A stretch of DNA of 64,000 bases from Nocardioides seonyuensis (GTDB lineage: Bacteria; Actinomycetota; Actinomycetes; Propionibacteriales; Nocardioidaceae), in assembly GCF_004683965.1 (NCBI RefSeq), contig NZ_CP038436.1, positions 3,844,001 to 3,908,000 on the forward strand, given 5' to 3'. The notes below the pieces were generated by a model, which was given only the letters and a program-made list of their open reading frames with translations, was not told the origin of the DNA and made no database searches. Of the stretch, positions 16,654-24,092 are shown piece after piece. The position numbers were made by a program, and so were the translations under genes. Within the stretch, counting starts at the first letter, position 1, and each line of letters begins with the position of its first letter.

Positions 16654-17267
16654 ACGCTCGGATCCCGCGGGGCGCGGTCGTCGGCGTGCTCCTGGTGGCG
16701 GCGCTCGTCGCTGCGTGGATGCTCTTCGTGCGGCCTGATGCGCCCGAATCCGGCTCGGCCGGCGGGTCACCCAACGCCACCGATGTGGTCCAGCAGTACG
16801 AACCAGGTGACCGGCGATCGATCACCGCTTTCATCGCCTCGCTGCTCGACGGCACCGAGTTGAACAGTGAGGATCTGCTCGGTCGGCCCACCGTGGTCAA
16901 CTTGTGGGGCTCGTGGTGCGTTCCGTGCAGAGACGAGGCGCCGGACCTCGTGCGCGTTGCCCGCGATTTCGAAGGCCGAGTCCGCTTCCTCGGTCTCAAC
17001 GTCCGCGACAGCCCCGACGCGGCGCGCGCGTTCGAGCGGGCCTTCGAGGTCCCCTACCAGAGCGTGCATCCAGACGACAGTGCCCGCACGATCCTCGCCT
17101 TCAACGGAGCACTCACAGCCGCCGCCATTCCCACGACGGTCGTGCTCGACAGCGAAGGCAGGGTCGCCGCGCGCGTCGTGGGACAGGTCGATGCCACCAC
17201 CCTACGAGGCCTCATCACCGACGTGCTCGACCAGACCACAAGGCCAGCGGCCGGTGCGCGAGACTGA
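16650..17267 (+). CDS. TlpA/ResA-like thioredoxin
   Basis: The 205-residue membrane-tethered thioredoxin has a TM anchor at about residues 7-25 and a redoxin domain (about 60-190) with the active site WGSWCVPCRDE (Cys ~90 and 93) and AAIPTTVVLDSEG near the cis-proline. It receives electrons from CcdA and should keep apocytochrome c cysteines reduced for heme ligation, in partnership with the ResB/CcsA proteins encoded on the opposite strand. A GTG start overlapping the ccdA stop is used. Confidence 0.92.
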   Translation: MNARIPRGAVVGVLLVAALVAAWMLFVRPDAPESGSAGGSPNATDVVQQYEPGDRRSITAFIASLLDGTELNSEDLLGRPTVVNLWGSWCVPCRDEAPDLVRVARDFEGRVRFLGLNVRDSPDAARAFERAFEVPYQSVHPDDSARTILAFNGALTAAAIPTTVVLDSEGRVAARVVGQVDATTLRGLITDVLDQTTRPAAGARD

Positions 17268-17438
17268 GGTTCCGAGGGCTCCCCTCGCGCTCGGGGCCAT
17301 CTAGGGCCGCCGCATCGCGGGAATGGCGCTGGCCGCCCACGGTCGCGCCAGCCCAGTCATTGCAACAACAGGACCGACGGGCTCAAGGGCTGTCGGAGCT
17401 GACCGGCCGAGAGCCGCCTGGCCGAGGGGTGGCCAGCT

Positions 17439-18398
17439 TCAAGCCCGCGCGGGGGGCGCAGTCAGGGAGCAGCAGTCCCTCGTTGCTGCTTCGATCGCCG
17501 GCGCCAACGCCAGTCCCACTGGGACCGAAAGCGCCACGACCGAAGCTACGCCCACCAGGAGTCCCGCCCCTCGCCGAGGCGGCGAGGGCGTAGCGGTCAG
17601 GCGCCGCACGCGCTGCAGGGCAGCAGTGTCGCTGGCGGCCAAGGCGGCCTCGGGACGCACTCCAGTGCTCAAGGCCACCAATGCCTTAGCCAGGACCCTG
17701 CGGTCTTCGACGCCGGAGGCCGCATCGTCAGCGGTCATCTCCAGGAGGACTGTCACCTGTTCGTGGGCCGCGGTAAATAGTGGAACCCACGGGAAGGTCC
17801 GCGTGAGTGCGTCGGCGTAGGCGAGCGCGAGGTGGTGTCTAGCCCGCAAGTGTCGATGCTCGTGACCGAGCACCAGTTCGCGTTCACGGTCGGTGAGGAT
17901 CTCGAGAGCGGCGGTGGAGAGCACCACGGTGCCCGATCCTCCGGGCAGGCAGTAGGCGACGGGTACGGCGTGGTCGATGACGGTGAAGCCATCCGGATGC
18001 GGGCTCCCCACGAGAAGAAGTGCATCACGCTGTGATCGGCGGACGCGCGCCGTGCGCCAGTAGGTGCACGCGGTCGTGGCCGCGAGCATGGCGGCGCACA
18101 ACGCGGCGATACCGAGGCTGGCGACGCCCGGCAAGATTCCGAGCGGGGTCTCGTAGTGCTCGACGACGGTGATGGTGTGTGCGCCGAGCAGGTAGGCCAG
18201 AGAGAACCGCATCGGCAGGAATGGCAACGCAAGGGCGACCGCGGCCAGCAGGATTGCCAACACCACGGACGTGGACACAACCTGCCACCCCAGAATCGCT
18301 GCGCGGGGAGCACGCGTCGACCAGGGTCTGCGGAGGAGCCGGACACCCACGACACCGACGGTCGTGGCGTAGGCGAGCAACAGGAGCGCCGCGATCAC
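17439..18398 (-). CDS. M56 family (BlaR1/MecR1-like) membrane metallopeptidase
   Basis: The 319-residue integral membrane protein has three to four N-terminal TM helices, a cytosolic zinc-protease loop with LVLGHEHRHLRARHH (HExxH at ~180-184) and a C-terminal TM segment (near 290-310). It lacks a penicillin-binding sensor domain, as in the actinobacterial BlaR homologues. Expected role: on an unknown signal, cleave or inactivate the BlaI-type repressor encoded 5 nt upstream. The GTG start is set by that spacing. Convergent with the tlpA-like gene. Confidence 0.9.
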   Translation of the reverse strand: MIAALLLLAYATTVGVVGVRLLRRPWSTRAPRAAILGWQVVSTSVVLAILLAAVALALPFLPMRFSLAYLLGAHTITVVEHYETPLGILPGVASLGIAALCAAMLAATTACTYWRTARVRRSQRDALLLVGSPHPDGFTVIDHAVPVAYCLPGGSGTVVLSTAALEILTDRERELVLGHEHRHLRARHHLALAYADALTRTFPWVPLFTAAHEQVTVLLEMTADDAASGVEDRRVLAKALVALSTGVRPEAALAASDTAALQRVRRLTATPSPPRRGAGLLVGVASVVALSVPVGLALAPAIEAATRDCCSLTAPPARA

Positions 18399-18403
18399 GT
18401 GAG

Positions 18404-18748
18404 CTACTCCACTCGCTCGGTGAGGGCGGCCGCCTCCCCTGGTTCCATCCGGCCCACCAGGTGCATCAGCGCCGCGGTGCGGTCGTCGCTCTCGGCCAGC
18501 ACTTCCTGCAGCATCTCCGCGGTGTATTCCTCACGCGTGGAGGCGGGCACGTAGACGTAGGCCTTGCCGTGCTTCTCCCGCCGGACCAGTCCCTTAGAGT
18601 GCAAGTTGTCCAGGACGGTCATGACCGTGGTGTAGGCCAACGGCCGTTCCTGACTGATGTCCTCGAGCACCTCACGCACCGACGCGGGCTTGCCAAGTCC
18701 CCATAGACGCTGCATCACCGTGGCCTCGAGCTGGCCCAGCTGTCTCAC
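18404..18748 (-). CDS. blaI: BlaI/MecI/CopY family transcriptional repressor
   Basis: The 114-residue winged-helix protein shows the family signature: LEATVMQRLWGLGKPASVRE, then TTVMTVLDNLHSKGLVRREK (recognition helix and wing) and AYVYVPASTREEY before a C-terminal dimerisation helix. These repressors bind short palindromes as dimers. Three matching dyads lie in this window, one in front of this very operon, so autoregulation is likely. GTG start overlapping the copD/ctaG stop (GTGA). The inducer (copper, redox or cell-wall stress) is not shown by the sequence. Confidence 0.93.
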   Translation of the reverse strand: MRQLGQLEATVMQRLWGLGKPASVREVLEDISQERPLAYTTVMTVLDNLHSKGLVRREKHGKAYVYVPASTREEYTAEMLQEVLAESDDRTAALMHLVGRMEPGEAAALTERVE

Positions 18749-20820
18749 GGGCGGTCCCCCTGCTCCTGGTGGATGTCTTCACTACGACGGCCCATCGTAG
18801 GCGGAGTCGCCCCGCGGGTCTCTTCCGCGCGAGCGAGGGCGCCCAAATAGTTGTTGTACGCCGTCAGCTCGCGGTCCTGTCCTCGAGCCTCCCGTCGATC
18901 GAACCGTCGGCGCTCTCGTCCATCCGCGCGGACCCACGACACGAGGAGGGCCGCTGCCATGACGGCCAGCGGGTACTCCCCCAGTGCCCACCCCAGTGAA
19001 GCTCCGAGGTACTGGTCGTCGGCGAGACTCCTGCCCCAAGGCCGACTTAGAGCCTCGAACCACTGGCGCGCCAGCACGGTGCTGGTGGCCATCAGGCTCA
19101 CGGCGAAGAGCGCATGGAACCCGAACGTGACCATGACGAGGAGGACGCGCAGCGGATAGGGCGGCCGACGAAGTCCGGGATCGGAGCCCACCACGGACTC
19201 AGCGAAGAGATAGCCCGCCAACAGAAAGTGGAGCGTCATCAACACGTGGGCGGTGTGGGACTCCAGCGATGCCTCGAACAGCGAGGAGGAGGAGTAGAAG
19301 ACCACCATGCTGACCACGAACATCACCGCCGCCACGATGGGGTGGCCCAACAGCTGGACCGGCAGCGCGTGCACGACCCCAAGCAGCCATTCGCGCGGCC
19401 CCTGAGATCCGTCGTCGCGACGGCGGAGCGTCCGCAGAGCCAGGGTCACCGGGGTGCCGAGCACCAAGAACACGGGCACGCTGGTGGCGATCGTCATGTG
19501 CTGGACCATGTGCATGCTGAAGAGGACCCGCCCGTAGGCGCCAGGCGCCCCGTTGGTTGCCCACAGGAAGAGAAGGCATCCCACCACCCACGAGGTCGTG
19601 CGCCACCACGCCCACGCCGCGCCGCGTCGACGCAGGCGGCGCACCGACCAGAGGTACCAGGCGATGCCAGCGACCCCGAGGGGCAGGAACAGCGTGTCCA
19701 AGTCCCAGGACGTGAACCATCCAGCGGCGTCCAACGGTTCCGGGAGCGAGCGCCCCAGCAACGACTCCGACGCGGTGAGTGGCCGGGCGCCGCCGTCCGG
19801 GGCGGGTGGCGCAGTACGACTCAGTGCGACGCCGAGGCCAGCGGTGCCTGAGAGCACGGCCAGTTCCACGGACACCAGCCACCAGAACGCCCCCGAGTCG
19901 CCCGCCTCCAGCCTTGCCATGGTGCGACGGCGCTGCCACCATCCGGCCCCGGCCAAAGCGCTGACGGCGGTGAGTTTCATCCCCAGCAGCAGGCCGTACG
20001 GAGACGCCACGGAAGCGATGGAGGGAAGCCGCAGCCACGCGGCGAACAAGCCGGACATCGTCACCAGGACGACGCACCATCCCGCAAGCGTGGAGTAGCG
20101 GCGAACCGTCGGCCCCAGTCCCCCTCCCAACTGTCGGCGCACCACGACCAGCGACACAAGCCCACCCATCCAGACGGCGATGCCGAGCAGGTGGAACATC
20201 TGGAGGTTGACGGCCTCGTCGTGATTGAGAATGCCCGCAGCGTGGCCGGTGAGGGCGATCGGCCATAGTCCTACCACTGCGATCACGGTCGTGACTCCGA
20301 CGCCGCCCATGCGCGAGGACATGGCACAGCCAAGCGCCACGAGTGCGGCGAAACCGGCTCCCCAGAGGGCGTACCGGCCGAGTTCAAAGCGCACGAAGAA
20401 GAAGACTGCCTGCTCGGTGAAGCCTGGAGCGTGCAGGGCCGTGCCTGAAACATCCGAGTAGACCAGCACGATCAACAATCCGCTGGTGAGCGCCCAGGCT
20501 GACGCCGCGAACTGGGCCAGCGCAACCAGCCTCCGCTGTGCGCCACTGAGCTTGTTCAGCTCTGCCTCGCGCGCGGCGGGGACGCACGTCGTGGCCAGAA
20601 CCAGGGCGCCGACGGTCGTCAGAGCGGCGACGTCGCGAAGGGTCTGGACGAGTGGCAGTCCCACCCGGGTCGCGGCGCCGGGGTCGGGCAGACCGACGAT
20701 GCCGAGCGGTGCCAGAGCGCCTACCAAGCCAGCCGCGGTGAGAGCAACGGCCACTGCCCACGCGGGTGTAGCCAGTGCCACAGCTGCAGCTCGCGCATGG
20801 TTGCCGATCGAGGCACTCAT
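18745..20820 (-). CDS. CopD-CtaG fusion: copper import / cytochrome oxidase assembly
   Basis: The 691-residue polytopic protein joins an N-terminal CopD-type domain (about residues 1-330, with the heme/Cu-like HLLGIAVWMGGLVSLVVVRR segment near 210) to a C-terminal caa3-type CtaG domain (about 400-650, with HMVQHMTIATSVPVFL and HFLLAGYLFAESVVG histidines). Such fusions occur in actinobacteria and handle copper for cytochrome c oxidase. The ATG at 20820 is used because it overlaps the copC stop (ATGA); longer starts read into copC. Basic, glutamine-rich C-terminal tail. Confidence 0.92.
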   Translation of the reverse strand: MSASIGNHARAAAVALATPAWAVAVALTAAGLVGALAPLGIVGLPDPGAATRVGLPLVQTLRDVAALTTVGALVLATTCVPAAREAELNKLSGAQRRLVALAQFAASAWALTSGLLIVLVYSDVSGTALHAPGFTEQAVFFFVRFELGRYALWGAGFAALVALGCAMSSRMGGVGVTTVIAVVGLWPIALTGHAAGILNHDEAVNLQMFHLLGIAVWMGGLVSLVVVRRQLGGGLGPTVRRYSTLAGWCVVLVTMSGLFAAWLRLPSIASVASPYGLLLGMKLTAVSALAGAGWWQRRRTMARLEAGDSGAFWWLVSVELAVLSGTAGLGVALSRTAPPAPDGGARPLTASESLLGRSLPEPLDAAGWFTSWDLDTLFLPLGVAGIAWYLWSVRRLRRRGAAWAWWRTTSWVVGCLLFLWATNGAPGAYGRVLFSMHMVQHMTIATSVPVFLVLGTPVTLALRTLRRRDDGSQGPREWLLGVVHALPVQLLGHPIVAAVMFVVSMVVFYSSSSLFEASLESHTAHVLMTLHFLLAGYLFAESVVGSDPGLRRPPYPLRVLLVMVTFGFHALFAVSLMATSTVLARQWFEALSRPWGRSLADDQYLGASLGWALGEYPLAVMAAALLVSWVRADGRERRRFDRREARGQDRELTAYNNYLGALARAEETRGATPPTMGRRSEDIHQEQGDRP

Positions 20821-21416
20821 GCGTCGGGGTCTCGCTTCAAGAGCCGCACTGCCGCGAGGACTGTGAGGAGGAGCAAGGACAGCACGGCAACGGCAGCGGC
20901 TACCAGGCCCCACGGGATGTCGCTGTCGTCCCCGCCGGAAGGGGGTGAGGTATGGGCTTCCTCTCCCGCAGGTGTCGGCGCGGCGCTGGTGCGCTCCTCC
21001 CTCGGCGCATCGGCGGTACGTACGGTGAATGACGATTCCCCCGCGACGGGATGGCCGTCCTTGGAGACCACTCGGAACGCGGACCGCCAGCGCGACACCG
21101 TGCCGGGCTGTGCCGCCAAGGAGGAGGGCACCGTCGCGACCAAGATGCTGGCGGACCGTCCGGCTGTCACCTCAAGGGTCGTGGGTGCACCGCCGTCAAC
21201 TTGCACGGTCACCGTACTCAGCCCGGGATCCATCTCCTCGGAGAACTCCAAGGTCAACTCACTGGGGACCTTCTCGAGCCCAGCCCCATCGGCGGGATCC
21301 ACCGAGATCAGGTCGGTGTGCGCCGCCGCCGGACCGGCGAGCAGGCAAGCTGTCACGACCCCGACCATCGCGGCGAGGAGCGCGGGCACCCACCGCACGC
21401 GCACGTGGCTCACCAT
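20817..21416 (-). CDS. copC: CopC domain protein, membrane-anchored
   Basis: The 199-residue protein has a signal peptide whose predicted cleavage (GPAAA|HTDL) leaves histidine at the mature N-terminus, the Cu(II) ligand typical of CopC. The CopC beta-barrel (about 33-130) ends in SKDGHPVAGESSFTV, with the second conserved His. A Pro/Ser-rich spacer and a C-terminal TM helix (about 168-190) follow. Adjacent to CopD, to which it probably passes copper. Start overlaps the small upstream ORF. Confidence 0.92.
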   Translation of the reverse strand: MVSHVRVRWVPALLAAMVGVVTACLLAGPAAAHTDLISVDPADGAGLEKVPSELTLEFSEEMDPGLSTVTVQVDGGAPTTLEVTAGRSASILVATVPSSLAAQPGTVSRWRSAFRVVSKDGHPVAGESSFTVRTADAPREERTSAAPTPAGEEAHTSPPSGGDDSDIPWGLVAAAVAVLSLLLLTVLAAVRLLKRDPDA

Positions 21417-21511
21417 CGTGCCCTCGAGATGAGGTACAGCACCAGAACGGTAGCAACCAACGAGACGAGTCCGATGATGACCGTCGAGAGGCCGGGTCCA
21501 GAAACATCCAT
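21410..21511 (-). CDS. 33-residue single-TM protein in the cytochrome/copper operon
   Basis: This very small gene starts with ATG after AGGAG at 7 nt, lies 4 nt behind the ccsA stop and overlaps copC by 7 nt. The product begins MDVSGPGLSTVIIGLVSLVA, has one TM helix (about 8-29) and a short basic end (SRARW). Its position beside ccsA recalls CcmD, a tiny helper of cytochrome c maturation, but no sequence signature proves this. Start, spacing and hydrophobicity argue that it is real. Confidence 0.6.
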   Translation of the reverse strand: MDVSGPGLSTVIIGLVSLVATVLVLYLISRARW

Positions 21512-21515
21512 GAAG

Positions 21516-22430
21516 TCACACTCCTGCGTATGAGTGGAGGCCCGGGATCCACAGGTTGACCCCGAAGAAGTTGAACAGGAAGGCCAGAAAGCCAGACACG
21601 GCGAGCAGCGATGCCCCGCGGCGCCAACCGCTCGTCGACAGCGCGTGGAGATGGGCGGCGTAGAGAACCCAGGTGATGAAGGCCCAAGTCTCCTTGGGAT
21701 CCCAGCCCCAGTAGCGTCCCCAGGCGTTTTCGGCCCAGACCGCACCGGCGATCACGGCGAAGGTCCAGATCGGGAAGGCAACCAGGTGGACGGTGTGCGC
21801 CAAGGAAGCGAACGGGTCGTCATCGCCGCCCCGCCCGCGCCGTATCAGGTGGGCAAGCGTCGCGATCGCCCCTAGGGTGAAGAGCGCTCCCGCCACGATC
21901 GCCGCGGCCACGTGCACGACCAGCCAGCGTGAATTCAGCACTGGCACCAGGTCGTCCACGGGCGTGTAGAGAGAGGTAACCGACACGCCCAGCAGCACCA
22001 GCACCACGGCCACCAGCCATGCCGCAAGACCACCCACAGGCCGACCACGCAGGTAGGCGAGGAATACGACCGCGACCGCTGCCGAGCCGGTCAGGCCGAA
22101 CTCGTACATGTTGCCCCACGGAGCCCGCCCCGCGGCAAACCCCCGGGCCACCACCGCCAAGCACACCAGCACCGTGCCGAGCACCGTGAAAGCGGTGCCC
22201 ACCTGGCCGATGCCCCGGGCGCGGCCCGATATGCGCGAGCCTGTACTCGTGGAGCTGTCACGACCCGGCGGCGGGCCACCGGCCGGGACTGTGAGCAGGG
22301 TGGCCCGCGACACGGCCGGGCGCGAGACCGCCGCTGAGACGGCATACAGGGCGAGCGCCAAGGCAAACACGGCCAGGGCCGACGTGACGAGACCGTCGGA
22401 GACGCTCCCCAGGTCGAGCTGTTTCATCAT
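21516..22430 (-). CDS. ccsA: CcsA/CcsB-type cytochrome c biogenesis protein
   Basis: The 304-residue, about eight-TM protein is the heme-handling subunit of system II cytochrome c maturation. It carries the tryptophan-rich WWD-type region WGRYWGWDPKETWAFITW (about residues 241-258) and flanking histidines (HVAAAI, HTVHL, HLHALS). It works with ResB to export heme and ligate it to CXXCH. The ATG at 22430 (or the adjacent ATG at 22427) overlaps the resB stop; upstream in-frame starts lie within resB. Confidence 0.94.
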   Translation of the reverse strand: MMKQLDLGSVSDGLVTSALAVFALALALYAVSAAVSRPAVSRATLLTVPAGGPPPGRDSSTSTGSRISGRARGIGQVGTAFTVLGTVLVCLAVVARGFAAGRAPWGNMYEFGLTGSAAVAVVFLAYLRGRPVGGLAAWLVAVVLVLLGVSVTSLYTPVDDLVPVLNSRWLVVHVAAAIVAGALFTLGAIATLAHLIRRGRGGDDDPFASLAHTVHLVAFPIWTFAVIAGAVWAENAWGRYWGWDPKETWAFITWVLYAAHLHALSTSGWRRGASLLAVSGFLAFLFNFFGVNLWIPGLHSYAGV

Positions 22431-24052
22431 CGATCCTCCTCTAGGCCGCCGGCGTCTGTCGGCGGCAGACCGACGGCCGCGGCCACATCCGTCAACTCGC
22501 CGGGTGGCAATGGGCGCCGCGACAACGAGCGCCCGGCCACCTCGATGGTCCCGTCGCTTGCCCGCCGCACCCAGATCCGTCTGCGACGTACGGCGAGCGA
22601 GGCGGTGAGACCCGTGAGCAGGAGGATCGCCGCTACAAGTGAGATCTCCTTGCCCGGGTCGCGGGCGACCTGGAAGTTGGCGAACCGGGAGACACCGCCA
22701 AATGTCACCGACCCCAGCCCGTCTGGCAGCTGAACGGTCTGGCCCAGAGCGAGCGACACCCGCCACGGCTCCCCGTTCCCGCGCTCCACCCTTTCCAGGT
22801 CGGTGAAGTCGAGGGTGAAGACCGATTGCGGGCTGCCCTTGTCCAGACCGAGGTCCCCGAAGTAGGCGGTGAGCTGGACGATCGGGTTGGCCAAGTCGGG
22901 ATAGGCCGACACGCTCATCCCCTCTGGGCCGTTCACCGCCGTGGGAAGGAAGAGACCCTGGAAGGCCAAGGACGTTGGTCGGGCGTCCGGCGCCTTCACC
23001 ACTCCATCGGAGGTGAAGGCCTGATCCATGGGCAGAAAGATGGTCGGCCCCGACGCCGCTACGTCACCGTTGCCGTCGCGCACGGTCAGCTGCGGCGCAT
23101 AGCCGTGGCCGGTCAAGAAGAACTTCGTGCCGTTGATGTCCAGCGGCCGGTTCGGCCGAACAGCGAAGGTGCCGTCACCCTCCTCAGCGCTGCGGTAGGA
23201 CACCGTCGCCTCGAATGCGCGCGGCTCTCCGAACCGTGGCCCGCTGTTCTCGAACTCGGCGACGAAGTCCTCGAGCGTCAGGTCCAGCGGCTCGAGGCCT
23301 GCAACGTCGGCCCACGGTGCGGGAGTCATTGCGTCGTACGAGGAGGCCACGTTGGCGAACGTAGTGTCCTCGACGAGCGCGACCCGCCCCTCGTAGCCGA
23401 ACAATCGACCGCCTGCTACGCCGATGAGGAGCACGAGCAGAGAGAGGTGGAAGGCCAAGTTGCCGAGCTCACGGACCTGGCCCTTCTCGGCCCGGACCTC
23501 GTCGCCGTCGCGCAGCACCCGGAAGCGACGACGGCGGAGGTGGGTCACCGCAGTGTCCAGGGCAACGTCCACGTCACGCACGTGCCCGCTCCGATATCCG
23601 GCCTCCTTGGACAGACGTCGCGGTGCGGCCGGCGGCACCGAGCGGACCTCATGCCACAGCCGAGCACACCGGGGCACGACGCATCCGGTCATGGAGACTA
23701 GAAGGAGCACATAGACCGCAGCGAACCACGGTGCGCTGTAGACATCGAAGAGCGACAACCGATCCAGCCACGGCGCAAGCTCTGGGTGCTCACGGTAGAA
23801 GTTGGGCACGGCCGAGGGATCGCTGGCAACGCCTCGCTGAGGCAGCAACGACCCGGGCACCGACGTGAGAGCAAGCAGGATGAGCAGCACCACCGCCGTG
23901 CGCATAGCCGTCAGCCGGCGCCAAGCCCAGCGGCTCCAGGCCACCAGCTCCGAAGGCCCGCCAGGGTCTGTCCCGCGGACGGGCGCGGGACGGTTCCCCT
24001 CCGCGACATCCGTGCCACCGGTCCGGTGCGCTCCTCGAGACTCCACCACCAC
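22427..24052 (-). CDS. resB: ResB-type cytochrome c biogenesis protein
   Basis: The 541-residue protein has the ResB layout: three N-terminal TM helices (about 50-70, 105-125, 190-215), a large extracytoplasmic domain (about 215-480) and a last TM near 495. Seen motifs are TAVVLLILLALTSVPGSLLPQRG at the first helix (shown here only in part: TSVPGSLLPQRG) and AFHLSLLVLLIGVAGG with a conserved His. First gene of the seven-gene reverse operon. A GTG at 24052 (or 24049) directly abuts the operator, so the mRNA leader must be very short or absent. Confidence 0.92.
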   Translation of the reverse strand: MVVESRGAHRTGGTDVAEGNRPAPVRGTDPGGPSELVAWSRWAWRRLTAMRTAVVLLILLALTSVPGSLLPQRGVASDPSAVPNFYREHPELAPWLDRLSLFDVYSAPWFAAVYVLLLVSMTGCVVPRCARLWHEVRSVPPAAPRRLSKEAGYRSGHVRDVDVALDTAVTHLRRRRFRVLRDGDEVRAEKGQVRELGNLAFHLSLLVLLIGVAGGRLFGYEGRVALVEDTTFANVASSYDAMTPAPWADVAGLEPLDLTLEDFVAEFENSGPRFGEPRAFEATVSYRSAEEGDGTFAVRPNRPLDINGTKFFLTGHGYAPQLTVRDGNGDVAASGPTIFLPMDQAFTSDGVVKAPDARPTSLAFQGLFLPTAVNGPEGMSVSAYPDLANPIVQLTAYFGDLGLDKGSPQSVFTLDFTDLERVERGNGEPWRVSLALGQTVQLPDGLGSVTFGGVSRFANFQVARDPGKEISLVAAILLLTGLTASLAVRRRRIWVRRASDGTIEVAGRSLSRRPLPPGELTDVAAAVGLPPTDAGGLEEDR

Positions 24053-24071
24053 ATACTATCTCGGATAGTAG
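24053..24071. promoter_or_regulatory. BlaI-type operator, site 3, between resB and lnt
   Basis: ATACTAT-CTCGG-ATAGTAG matches site 2 at 17 of 19 positions. It occupies the whole gap between the divergent resB and lnt genes, so one bound repressor could block both. It also places blaI under its own control. Confidence 0.7.
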
Positions 24072-24092
24072 ATGCTCTGTTCAGGAGGTCGA

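Noticed and set aside
17323-17820. Plus-strand open frame opposite the M56 protease
   Set aside because: It lacks any family signature, and the reverse strand encodes an HExxH membrane protease in full.
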